From the NCBI GenBank assembly GCA_050246115.1, contig JBFWWP010000027.1, positions 1 through 64,000 on the forward strand: 64,000 nucleotides of DNA, given 5' to 3'. The notes below the pieces were generated by a model. The model made no database searches and was not told where the DNA came from. It saw nothing but the letters and a program-made list of their open reading frames with translations. Position numbers and translations under genes: made by a program. This DNA is from JBFWWP01 sp050246115 (GTDB taxonomy: Bacteria; Planctomycetota; UBA8108; UBA1146; JAJFFE01). Shown here piece by piece: positions 52,440-60,249 of this stretch (position 1 is the first letter of the stretch; every line of letters starts with the position of its first letter).

Positions 52440-53639
52440 ATGACGAGTCGCTTGCTGGTGGTCGTGCAGATTGCCGCGGTTTCGGGAGTGCTGCTGTCCG
52501 ATTCGTGGTCTCGATCCGAGGCGGCCGACGTGCCCGGGGGACGGCTACGGGAACGCGTTGCGACTTCCATCGACCGCGGTTGCAACTGGCTGATCGATCA
52601 TCAGAACCCCGACGGGTCCTACGGCCGTTTCCCCGATGTCGGCATCACCGCCTTCGCCATCGAGGCGCTGGCTCGGAGCCCGCGGGCATATCGCGAGCAG
52701 CACGGCCCCGCAATCTCGAAGGCCGTCGAGTACCTGCTGGCGAACCGCCACCCCGATGGCAGTATCTTCAACGAAGGGCAGGCCCTCCAGAACTACAAGA
52801 CCTCCATGGCCATCCTGGCGCTCGTTGCGCTGGACTCCGGGCGCGCCGAGCCTCGATACGCGAAAGAGATCGAGGCGGCGAAACGCTACGTCATGGGTTT
52901 GCAGTGCTCCGAAGAGTCGACCCCGGCGCCGTTCGATGCGCAGCAGAACCCGGCGGCCTACGGCGGGATTGGATACGGGAGCAGTCGTAAGCCTGATCTC
53001 TCCAACACCCAGATCGCACTCGACGCTCTCCACGCGGTGGGACTCGCCGAAGACGCAGCGGTGCTCCAGCGTGCGAGACTGTTCCTCACCCGCTGTCAGA
53101 ACGCCGCCCAGAACGACTTCCTGGACGGCAAGGAGCGGGTCTCGACCGGCGATGGCGGCTTCATCTACTCTCCGGATGAGTCCAAAGCAGGAGTCGTCCA
53201 GAACGCGGACGGCACGACCTCTTTTCGTTCCTACGGGTCCATGACCTATGCGGGGCTCAAGTCCTACATCTACGCCGGCCTCACCGCTGAGGATCCTCGA
53301 GTCCAGGCAGCCCTGGGGTGGATCTCCAACCACTTCACGGTCGACGAGAACCCCGGTATGGCCATCCCGGAGCATCCGGAGCGCGGCCAGATGGGCCTGT
53401 ACTACTACTACGTCGTCATGGCGCGGACCTTCGAGGCGCTGGGCCAATCTTCCTTGAAAGACAAGGACGGTAAGGAGATCTTCTGGGCCAACCAGCTGGC
53501 CACCAAACTCCTGGCCCTGCAGGCGGAGGACGGCTCCTGGCAGAATCCCGTCGATCGTTGGTGGGAGTCGGACCAGACCTTGGTGACGGCCTACGCCATC
53601 CGTGCTTTGACCATCGCCTCCAAGTATCTGAAGGACTGA
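52440..53639 (+). CDS. Exported terpenoid-cyclase-like alpha/alpha toroid protein
   Basis: A 399-aa protein with a signal peptide ending near SRSEAAD. The rest is repeated helix pairs of the prenyltransferase/squalene-cyclase toroid fold, with QW-like patterns: NWLIDHQNPDGSYGRFPDVG, YLLANRHPDGSIFN, FLTRCQNAAQN, ALQAEDGSWQNP. It lacks an obvious DxDD cyclase motif. In planctomycetes many such exported proteins are non-enzymatic or of unknown role. ATG 52440 has AAGGAGAAGG upstream. A DUF1015 gene starts four bases after the stop. Confidence 0.82.
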   Translation: MTSRLLVVVQIAAVSGVLLSDSWSRSEAADVPGGRLRERVATSIDRGCNWLIDHQNPDGSYGRFPDVGITAFAIEALARSPRAYREQHGPAISKAVEYLLANRHPDGSIFNEGQALQNYKTSMAILALVALDSGRAEPRYAKEIEAAKRYVMGLQCSEESTPAPFDAQQNPAAYGGIGYGSSRKPDLSNTQIALDALHAVGLAEDAAVLQRARLFLTRCQNAAQNDFLDGKERVSTGDGGFIYSPDESKAGVVQNADGTTSFRSYGSMTYAGLKSYIYAGLTAEDPRVQAALGWISNHFTVDENPGMAIPEHPERGQMGLYYYYVVMARTFEALGQSSLKDKDGKEIFWANQLATKLLALQAEDGSWQNPVDRWWESDQTLVTAYAIRALTIASKYLKD

Positions 53640-53642
53640 GGA

Positions 53643-54815
53643 ATGCCCGACATCGCTCCCTTTCAGGGGTTGCGCTTCGACCCCAAGCGCTTGAACCCCG
53701 CGGCCGCAATTGCTCCGCCTTACGATGTGATCGATGCCGAGATGCACGCACGGTTGCTCGCGCACGACCCGTACAACGTCGTGCGGTGGACCCTCGGTGA
53801 CGACCCGGCCAAGCCGTACGGCACGGAGGAGGAGTACCGACCGCGGGCGGCGATCGTGAAGGACTGGGTTCAGCGTGGGGTGCTGATCCGAGACTCGAAG
53901 CCGGCCTTCTACTCGTATGAGATGTCGTTCACCGCTCCCGGCGGGCAGCGGTCTCGATATCGAGGCATCCTGGTAGCCGTGGAGGTCGTTCCTTGGTCGG
54001 CGAAGAAAATCCTGCCGCACGAGGAGATTCGACCGAAGGTCGTCGACGATCGACTCAACCTTCTTCGGGCGACGCGCGTCAACATGGGCGTCGTGCAGCT
54101 GACCATCGATGGTCGCGATGGGCGGATGGGGCGGCTCGTGGACACGGCGCCGCGGGTGCCGTTGTTCGCGGGCGACGACTTCTTGGGTCAGCACCACCGG
54201 CTCGAGGCCATCGACGACGCGCGCGCCGTCGGGCAGCTCCAGGAACTGGTGGGCCCCTTGCAGGCCATCGTCGCGGACGGCCACCACCGCTACACGACGG
54301 CGATCAAGTACCGGGAAGAGACGAAGGACAGCATCGGGAGCGAGCGCGCGCTCGTGATGATCGGCGATCTGTTCCAGCCGGGGCTCCAGATCTACCCGAC
54401 GCACCGCGTGCTGGTGGCCGAGGACGCGGAGCGTGCGCATGCCCTCAGCGAGCACTTGCGCGAATGTCTGAGCGATCGCGACGGCGACGCGTGGACCATC
54501 GAGTGGTCGAGCGGCGAGAGCGTTTCGGTCAAGTCGTCCCCGGACCTGGCGCACGATACTCTCTATCGGCGCCTGCAGGGCGCTCTCGCGGGGCAAACGG
54601 TCACCGTCGAGACCTACCACGATGCCCGTGCTGCGGAGCAGTCGCTGCGCGCCCACGGCCAGCGGGCACTCCTCTGTCGCATGCCGGCCGTCGGCAAGGA
54701 CGAGTTTTGGGGACGGGCAGCCAACGGGGAGATCTTTCCGCCGAAGACGACCTTCTTCCTGCCCAAGATCTTCACCGGCATTGTGGCGCGCTCGCTCGAC
54801 GCAGAACTCGCGTAG
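53643..54815 (+). CDS. DUF1015 family protein
   Basis: A 390-aa cytoplasmic protein with the family start IAPFQGLRFDPKRL, AIAPPYDVID, HDPYNVVRW and, near residue 215, the hallmark IVADGHHRYTTAIKYREE. The end (FFLPKIFTGIVAR) is also typical. DUF1015 proteins are widespread and uncharacterised, sometimes annotated as serine-kinase-like, for which there is no support here. It follows the toroid gene by three bases and may be on the same transcript. Confidence 0.85.
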   Translation: MPDIAPFQGLRFDPKRLNPAAAIAPPYDVIDAEMHARLLAHDPYNVVRWTLGDDPAKPYGTEEEYRPRAAIVKDWVQRGVLIRDSKPAFYSYEMSFTAPGGQRSRYRGILVAVEVVPWSAKKILPHEEIRPKVVDDRLNLLRATRVNMGVVQLTIDGRDGRMGRLVDTAPRVPLFAGDDFLGQHHRLEAIDDARAVGQLQELVGPLQAIVADGHHRYTTAIKYREETKDSIGSERALVMIGDLFQPGLQIYPTHRVLVAEDAERAHALSEHLRECLSDRDGDAWTIEWSSGESVSVKSSPDLAHDTLYRRLQGALAGQTVTVETYHDARAAEQSLRAHGQRALLCRMPAVGKDEFWGRAANGEIFPPKTTFFLPKIFTGIVARSLDAELA

Positions 54816-54983
54816 GCGGGGCGATCGTGGGGGACCGAACTCCCGGGAACCGAAAGGGGAGTTCGGCGTTGATCCATGGACGCCACGAAGGCGTAGCGCG
54901 CGCGGACGCAAAGGGGGTCCGCAGGAACGGGCTTGCATCCATTGGCGGCTGACGGTGGCGACTCTTAGGGGAGGTGGCCCGGG

Positions 54984-55571
54984 TTGTTGGGAGAGAAGTT
55001 CCAGATCGACAATCCCCAGGTTTTCCTCGCAGTACTGGGGATCCTCATTCTCATCATGACCGTGTTTCGGTTCGGCCGCGTGCGCGCACGCCGCAAGCTG
55101 CGCGCAGCGGAGTCTGCGAGTGCCCAACCTGCGCCGACAGCAGCGGAGGCCAAACGCGCCGCCGACGATCTCCAGCAGGTGCTCCTGCAGATTCACGATG
55201 TCGCCCGCGAGATCGAGGCCCGTTTGGATACCCGCATCCGTTTCGCCAAGCGCCTGATCGAAGAAGCCGAGAGCAAGCTGGATGAACTCGCAGCGCGCTT
55301 GGCCGAAGTGAGAGTCGACGAGGCCGTTCCGGTGCGCCGCGCGGCTCCCGTGGCGGCCGTTGCCGCCTACAAGGCCAACGAACTCCTGACCGTCGAAGCC
55401 ACCGGCCCGACGAGTCGCCCCGAACCGCTGTCCGACACCGCGAGAGTCGCTCAACTCGCCGGCGAGGGCATGTCGGCCATCTCGATCGCGCGAGAACTCG
55501 GCCGGCCCATCGGTGAGGTCGAACTCATGCTGAGCCTCCACCGTCAGTCGCGCAGCGAAGATTCTCCTTGA
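54984..55571 (+). CDS. Membrane-anchored coiled-coil protein with DUF2802/6115-like C-terminus
   Basis: A 195-aa protein starting at TTG 54984. One membrane helix (VFLAVLGILILIMTVF) near the start is followed by basic residues and a long amphipathic coil (residues ~55-115: ADDLQQVLLQIHDVAREIEA and IEEAESKLDELAARLAEV). The C-terminal motif VAQLAGEGMSAISIARELGR with GEVELMLSL matches the short HTH-like block of DUF2802/DUF6115 proteins found near motility or envelope genes. Its stop codon overlaps the tRNA promoter. Confidence 0.75.
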   Translation: MLGEKFQIDNPQVFLAVLGILILIMTVFRFGRVRARRKLRAAESASAQPAPTAAEAKRAADDLQQVLLQIHDVAREIEARLDTRIRFAKRLIEEAESKLDELAARLAEVRVDEAVPVRRAAPVAAVAAYKANELLTVEATGPTSRPEPLSDTARVAQLAGEGMSAISIARELGRPIGEVELMLSLHRQSRSEDSP

Positions 55572-55596
55572 TCGCATGTCGGCCATTTCGTATAAC
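55568..55596 (+). promoter_or_regulatory. Sigma-70-like promoter of initiator tRNA
   Basis: TTGATC (-35) and TATAAC (-10) are separated by exactly 17 bases. The predicted start is about 30 bases before the tRNA. The -35 box overlaps the stop codon of the preceding gene. Confidence 0.65.
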
Positions 55597-55634
55597 CCCG
55601 GGCTCGAACGAATGGATCGCGCAACGACAACTAT

Positions 55635-55710
55635 CGCGGGGTAGAGCAGCTGGCAGCTCGTCGGGCTCATAACCCGGAGGTCGGGGGTTCGAGTCCCCCC
55701 CCCGCTACCA
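55635..55710 (+). tRNA. Initiator tRNA-Met (CAT), CCA encoded
   Basis: A cloverleaf with a mismatched first position (C1 opposite T72) and three G-C pairs next to the anticodon loop (GGG CTCATAA CCC), both hallmarks of the initiator. The T-arm is GGGGG TTCGAGT CCCCC and CCA is encoded. It is followed by a strong intrinsic terminator. It is the source of the tRNA-derived repeats downstream. Confidence 0.95.
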
Positions 55711-55720
55711 AATTACTGAA

Positions 55721-55757
55721 AGCGCCGGCTTCACTTGGAGCCGGCGCTTTTTCTTTT
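55721..55757 (+). terminator. Intrinsic terminator of initiator tRNA
   Basis: Perfect 10-base arms AGCGCCGGCT and AGCCGGCGCT around an 8-base loop are followed by TTTTCTTTT. A copy of the hairpin without the T-run is present in the repeat at 55815-56066. Confidence 0.9.
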
Positions 55758-55775
55758 GGCCATGACCGGCGAGTT

Positions 55776-55809
55776 GGGGGGGACTCGATCCCCCGACCAC
55801 CGGGTTATG
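55776..55809 (-). repeat. Inverted 3' half-fragment of tRNA-Met
   Basis: Read on the minus strand this starts CATAACCCGG and continues through a variable region and T-arm (GGTCGGGGGATCGAGTCCCC). It corresponds to the anticodon-to-T-arm part of the tRNA 65 bases away, with a few changes. The 5' half is absent, so it is not a tRNA gene. Confidence 0.7.
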
Positions 55810-55814
55810 TCGTC

Positions 55815-56066
55815 TTTGGGTTCAACGGCTGAGGCCGTTGAGACCAGCCCAATGGTTTGCGCACGCGGCTTCCGCGAGGACGAAGGAGTGGACTGGCCGG
55901 AGGTCGGGGGTTCGAGTCCGCTACGTTGTTGACTCGTCGGCTGACGCCGACGAGGTGGGCCGCTACCAAATCACTGAAAGCGCCGGCTTCACTTGGAGCC
56001 GGCGCCGTCTCAACGGCGTCAGCCGTTGAACCCAACGACATCGCTTTTGGCCATGACCGGCGAGTT
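55815..56066 (+). repeat. tRNA-Met-derived repeat, copy 1
   Basis: A ~252-bp unit. In order it holds the palindrome TCAACGGCTGAGGCCGTTGA, a ~60-base link, the tRNA T-arm piece GGAGGTCGGGGGTTCGAGTC, and a second palindrome CTCGTCGGC/GCCGACGAG. Then come the tRNA 3' end GCTACCAAA with the terminator hairpin, a third palindrome TCAACGGC/GCCGTTGA and GGCCATGACCGGCGAGTT. The terminator part is nearly identical to the real tRNA terminator. Small open frames inside it are artefacts. Confidence 0.85.
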
Positions 56067-56405
56067 GTGGGGCTCGAACGCCAACGCTACCATTCAGACA
56101 AAGCGAACGCCCCGGGTTCTTGGCCTGGGGCGGCTTGCTTTCGGGGCTTAGGCGTCGCTATGCCACGCCCTAGTTTGGCACGGCCTGCCCGGCACTGACG
56201 CGGCCGACGACGTGTTGCTCGGCCTCGTGCCCGGCAGCTTCGTCGCGCGTGTCACCGGTGCGGAGGCCGCAGCCGGCATGACAACCTACCGGCCGGTCGC
56301 GCTGGTGAACACCTCGACGAGCGCCATGCCCGAGCTGGCCGCTTGGTGTGCGCCGCCGCGGGCACGAAGACGAAGCGCGAAGCCGCGGGGGGGGGCGGCG
56401 TGACT
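56067..56405. other. Stretch between repeat copy 1 and the Fic gene; no gene seen
   Basis: About 340 bases downstream of the minus-strand Fic gene. One small frame (56212-56403, plus) lacks any recognisable domain. No integrase or toxin partner could be found. Confidence 0.4.
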
Positions 56406-57575
56406 TCAACGCGGCGGAATCGCCGTGTCCTTGGCCAGCAGGTCGAGATAGGCCTTGTAGGCGTAGACGCGGTCGCGGCGCTTGCCCGTGATCTCGAGCA
56501 GCACGCCGGCCTTCTGCAGCGCATCGATCGCTTTCACGGCGGTCGGCTTGCTCGTCTGCAGGAGCTCGATGCTGAGCGGGAGGGTGACCGTTGGATGCGT
56601 GGGCAGAAGATCGAAGAGGCGCACTGCGATCAGCGTCGATTGCTTGCTCGCCGTGACCCGACGCCGGTCGTCGTTGACCTGCGTGAAGAGACCGCGCGCC
56701 GTGGCGACGCCGTCGTCGGCGGACTCGCGCACGCAATTCAGGAAGAACGCGGTCCAGCCTTCCCAGTCGCCGTCCACACGCACGGCGTTCAGGCGCTCGT
56801 AGTATTCCTGCCGGTGCCGCTTGAACCCGAGGCTCACGTAGAGGAGCGGCGACGACAGAAGCTTCCAGTGCTCGACCAACAGAGCGATCAGCAGGCGGCC
56901 GATGCGCCCGTTGCCGTCCAAGAACGGGTGTATGGTCTCGAACTGCACGTGCGCCAGGCCGGCCCTCACGAGCGGCGGCAACGGGTCGTTGCCGTGCAAC
57001 CACTTCTCCAGAGCAGCGAGCGCGTCGGGCACGGCGTCCGGCGGCGGCGGGACGAAGCGTGCGTTGCCGGGGCGGGTGCCGCCGATCCAGTTCTGCGACG
57101 TGCGGACCATGCCCGGCTGCTTGTCGCTGCCGCGCACGCCCTTCATCAACCGCTTGTGGACGGCGCACAGCAGGCGCACGCAGACGGGAAGGCCCTTTGG
57201 GTTGGCGAGTTCCTTTCGCGCGTAGGTGATCGCGTCGACGTAGTTGCAGACATCCTCGACGTCGGCGGGGCGATCCGACCGCCGCGTCGCCTCGAAGAGC
57301 ACGACGTCCTGGAGCGTGGCCTGGGTGCCTTCAATCTGCGACGAGACGACTGCCTCCTTGCGCACGAATCCGTAGAGGAACCAGTCCGGACTCGGCACCA
57401 TTGCGCCAGCCACGTCGAGGCGCCCGATAGCGGCGGCGGCCTCGGCGTGGAGTTGGGCGAGCGCACCGTCGAGGACCAGCGGTGGCCTCGTCGGCGGCAG
57501 CGGCCGGGGGATGAAAGCCCGGACCTTCTCTCCCGCTACGTTGTTCGTGCTGTAGGTCCCGGTCGTTCGTGCCAT
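56406..57575 (-). CDS. Fic-family protein with N-terminal inhibitory helix
   Basis: A 389-aa protein. The Fic core motif is complete: HPFLDGNGRIGR at residues 216-227. The inhibitory motif SSQIEG (78-83, pattern S/TxxxEG) lies before the core, as in class II Fic enzymes, and would block ATP binding until relieved. Residues ~320-380 form a winged-helix-like domain (TLPLSIELLQTSKPTAVKAID). Fic enzymes usually transfer AMP to target proteins. Many such single-gene Fic-wHTH proteins have no known target. The gene lies between two tRNA-derived repeats, suggesting acquisition or local duplication. Confidence 0.88.
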   Translation of the reverse strand: MARTTGTYSTNNVAGEKVRAFIPRPLPPTRPPLVLDGALAQLHAEAAAAIGRLDVAGAMVPSPDWFLYGFVRKEAVVSSQIEGTQATLQDVVLFEATRRSDRPADVEDVCNYVDAITYARKELANPKGLPVCVRLLCAVHKRLMKGVRGSDKQPGMVRTSQNWIGGTRPGNARFVPPPPDAVPDALAALEKWLHGNDPLPPLVRAGLAHVQFETIHPFLDGNGRIGRLLIALLVEHWKLLSSPLLYVSLGFKRHRQEYYERLNAVRVDGDWEGWTAFFLNCVRESADDGVATARGLFTQVNDDRRRVTASKQSTLIAVRLFDLLPTHPTVTLPLSIELLQTSKPTAVKAIDALQKAGVLLEITGKRRDRVYAYKAYLDLLAKDTAIPPR

Positions 57576-57786
57576 CGCTGGTCAAGCTTCCTTTACCAAG
57601 GCCGTCCGCTAGTCAAGAAGTCTTTCCTAGCGCGCGACGCAAGTCAAGCAGGTCTAACTAGCGGACGGGGAATCGGAGCCCGGCCGTGATCTGCCTCGCG
57701 AGCCCGTACTCGCGTCTGGACCCGGCGGTGCGCGAGGCGCGGTTCGAAACTGCCTGCCGCGCGACGGCCTCCGGGTCATGACCTCT

Positions 57787-58040
57787 CTTGGGTTCAACGG
57801 CTGACGCCGTTGAGACCAGCCCAATGGTTTGCGCCCGCGGCTTCCCGAGTGGACGATGGAGTGGACTGGCCGGAGGTCGGGGGTTCGAGTCCGCTACGTT
57901 GTTGACTCGTCGGCTGGCGCCGACGAGATGGGCCGCTACCAAGATACTGAAAGGCGTTGGATTCGCTCGGAGCTGGCGCCGTCTCAACGGCGTCAGCCGT
58001 TGAACCAAGCACCATCGCTTTTGGCCATGACCGGCGAGTT
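57787..58040 (+). repeat. tRNA-Met-derived repeat, copy 2
   Basis: A ~254-bp direct copy of the unit at 55815, with the same order of palindromes and tRNA pieces. The terminator hairpin region has drifted more (CGTTGGATTCGCTCGGAGCTGG) and the T-run is absent. Copies 1 and 2 bracket the Fic gene in the same orientation, about 1.97 kb apart. Confidence 0.85.
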
Positions 58041-58155
58041 AGGGGAGCAGCCCGGTCGCTTCCCGGTCATGTGCGAATCTGGATTCGGGGCGGGAGCGAA
58101 CTCGGGTGGGAACCGAGCGGTGGTGCGGTGGCGCCGTGGGGGCGGGGGGACGAGC

Positions 58156-58599
58156 GTGAGTGCCGAGTGGGTCATCTTCCTGCACGCGGTCAGTACGTGG
58201 GCTATGGTGGGGCTGATCTGGTTCGTGCAGGTCGTTCACTATCCGTTGTATGCAACGGTGCATGAGGCTGCGTTCGTGTCGTACGTGGTGCGGCACAACC
58301 GACGGACGGGGTGGGTGGTTGGGCCGCTCATGCTGACGGAGGTTGGCACTGCGTTGGCCTTGTGCCGTGTGGAGCTCGGTTCGGTGTCACCCTACATGCC
58401 CTTGGCGGGGCTGGGGCTGTTGCTGCTGATTTGGGGTTCGACTGCGGGGCTGCAGGTTCCCTGTCACCGACGCCTCGAGAGGGGGTACGACTTGGCGACG
58501 ATCCGGCGCTTGGTCGCGACCAACTGGGTCCGTACGATCGGCTGGACTGCGCGCGGGGGGCTCGCGGTTTGGATCCTGCAGGTCGGGGAGCGAGGATGA
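58156..58599 (+). CDS. Small integral membrane protein of unknown function
   Basis: 147 aa with four predicted membrane helices, starting at GTG 58156 (VSAEWVIFLHAVSTWAMVGL). Notable residues are a conserved-looking WFVQVVHYPLY segment after helix 1 and a basic loop (PCHRRLERGYD) before the last helix. Family not recognised with certainty. The stop overlaps the start of the photolyase gene, so the two are translationally coupled and probably act together. Confidence 0.7.
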   Translation: MSAEWVIFLHAVSTWAMVGLIWFVQVVHYPLYATVHEAAFVSYVVRHNRRTGWVVGPLMLTEVGTALALCRVELGSVSPYMPLAGLGLLLLIWGSTAGLQVPCHRRLERGYDLATIRRLVATNWVRTIGWTARGGLAVWILQVGERG

Positions 58600-60185
58600 T
58601 GCCGACGCGCGGGAACTCGCGCGCTTCCGGGGCTGAGTTCGGTCCGGTGCGGCGCCTGCATGTGGCCTTTGGCGATCAGCTCGATCCAAACTCGCCAGCG
58701 TTGCGGCGGCTCGATCGCGAGCGCGATGCCGTGTTGGTCATGGAGGTGGGCGAGGAGAGTACGCACGTGCCGGTGCACCGGCAACGCGTAGCGCTCTTTC
58801 TCGCGGCCATGCGCCACTTCGTCGCCGAACTCCGGGCCGGTGGAGTTCGGGTGCACCATGTCGCTGTCGACGATCCGGAGAACCAGCACACCTTCGACCG
58901 AGAATTCTGGCGGGCCGTCGAGGGGCTCCGCCCGGCTGAGGTTCAGGTCATTCACCCGGGCGAGTGGCGCGTGCTCGAGCACGTCGAGACTTGGCAGCGC
59001 GAGTTCGACGGGCCGTTCGAGCTTCTCGAAGACGATCACTTCCTGCTCTCGATCGCAGAGTTTCGACAGTGGGCGGCCGGACGTCGAGAGCTGGTCATGG
59101 AGCACTTCTACCGCATGATGCGGCGGCGACTGGGTGTGCTCATCGAGGCGGATGGAACGCCGAGCGGCGGCCAGTGGAACTTCGACAGCTCCAATCGCGA
59201 GCCGTTTCGCGGTTCGAAGGAGAGTCTGCCAGAACGACTGGCTTTCGAGCCCGACGAGATCACCTCAGAAGTGCTCGATCTCGTCGCCCGGCGCTTTCCG
59301 GCGAATCCCGGCGGCCTCGCGTCCTTCCAGTGGCCGGTGACTCGGGCGCAGGCGCTGGTCGCGCTCGAGAACTTCGTCGAACATCGACTCCCGAAGTTCG
59401 GTGGTTACCAAGACGCGATGGTCAGCGGACAGCCGTGGATGTTCCACTCGCTGTTGTCGCCGGCACTCAACCTGAAGCTACTCGATCCCCGGGAGGTGGT
59501 GCAACGGGCGGTCGCAGCCTACCAGGGCGGACACGCGCCGATCGAGAGCGTGGAGGGGTTCGTGCGCCAAGTGATCGGCTGGCGCGAGTTCATCCGCGGG
59601 ATCTACTGGTCCGAAGGCCGCGACTACTGTGACCGCAACGCACTCGAGCAGCACGGCAGGCTCCCGGAGTTCTACTGGACCGGAGATACCGACATGCGTT
59701 GTCTCCGCGAGTGCGTGGGCGAGGTGCTGGCCAACGGCTTCGGACACCACATTCAGCGGCTGATGGTGACGGGCAACTACGCGCTGATGTCGGGGGTCGC
59801 GCCGCGCGAGATCAGCGACTGGTACCTGGGAATGTACGTGGACGCGATCGACTGGGTTACCCTCCCGAACACGTTGGGCATGGTCATGCACGCGGACGGA
59901 GGTCGCGTGGGGACCAAACCGTACGCGGCGTCCGGCAAGTACATCTCGCGCATGAGCGATTACTGCCGGGGCTGCCGTTATGATCCCGTGCAACGCGTCG
60001 GACCAAAGGCGTGCCCCCTCACCACGCTGTACTGGGACTTCCTCGACCGGAACCGCGAACGTTTCAGGGGCAACCGGCGAATGGGCTTCGCGATGAAGAA
60101 CCTGGCGCGGATCTCCGAGCACGAATGGGTGCAGATCCGCGAGCAGGCCAGACGACTGCGGGAGCCAGACGGGGCCGCGGGTTGA
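58596..60185 (+). CDS. Fe-S cluster photolyase/cryptochrome (FeS-BCP, prokaryotic (6-4) type)
   Basis: A 529-aa flavoprotein of the deoxyribodipyrimidine photolyase-related group. The N-terminal Rossmann-like part begins LHVAFGDQLDPNSP. The FAD-binding half has FVRQVIGWREFIRGIYW, HHIQRLMVTGNYALMSGV and DWVTLPNTLGMVMHADGG. Cysteines expected to hold a [4Fe-4S] cluster are present in DMRCLRE, SDYCRGCRYD and KACPLTTLYW. Proteins of this type (PhrB of Agrobacterium) repair UV (6-4) photoproducts using light. The start ATG 58596 overlaps the previous stop. Confidence 0.9.
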   Translation: MMPTRGNSRASGAEFGPVRRLHVAFGDQLDPNSPALRRLDRERDAVLVMEVGEESTHVPVHRQRVALFLAAMRHFVAELRAGGVRVHHVAVDDPENQHTFDREFWRAVEGLRPAEVQVIHPGEWRVLEHVETWQREFDGPFELLEDDHFLLSIAEFRQWAAGRRELVMEHFYRMMRRRLGVLIEADGTPSGGQWNFDSSNREPFRGSKESLPERLAFEPDEITSEVLDLVARRFPANPGGLASFQWPVTRAQALVALENFVEHRLPKFGGYQDAMVSGQPWMFHSLLSPALNLKLLDPREVVQRAVAAYQGGHAPIESVEGFVRQVIGWREFIRGIYWSEGRDYCDRNALEQHGRLPEFYWTGDTDMRCLRECVGEVLANGFGHHIQRLMVTGNYALMSGVAPREISDWYLGMYVDAIDWVTLPNTLGMVMHADGGRVGTKPYAASGKYISRMSDYCRGCRYDPVQRVGPKACPLTTLYWDFLDRNRERFRGNRRMGFAMKNLARISEHEWVQIREQARRLREPDGAAG

Positions 60186-60249
60186 CGCCCGCCGCGCGCG
60201 CTCGCGCCATGGGTCGGGGAGCGCGGAGCAGCCCCGCGGCCGACCGAGT

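Noticed and set aside
52545..55670. Very long minus-strand open frame of about 1040 codons
   Set aside because: It lies antisense to three genes with recognisable or typical domains (toroid, DUF1015, coiled-coil). Its translation is Arg/Gly/Asp-rich with no domain. It is a by-product of GC-rich codon use.
55805..56041. Small open frame in tRNA-derived repeat copy 1, similar to one in copy 2
   Set aside because: It spans palindromes and tRNA pieces. The similarity between copies is nucleotide-level repeat identity, not a conserved protein.
55635..58040. Classical integrase-mediated island at tRNA-Met
   Set aside because: No integrase gene is present. The repeats contain rearranged tRNA pieces with inserted palindromes rather than a simple att duplication, so it is reported as a tRNA-derived repeat region instead.
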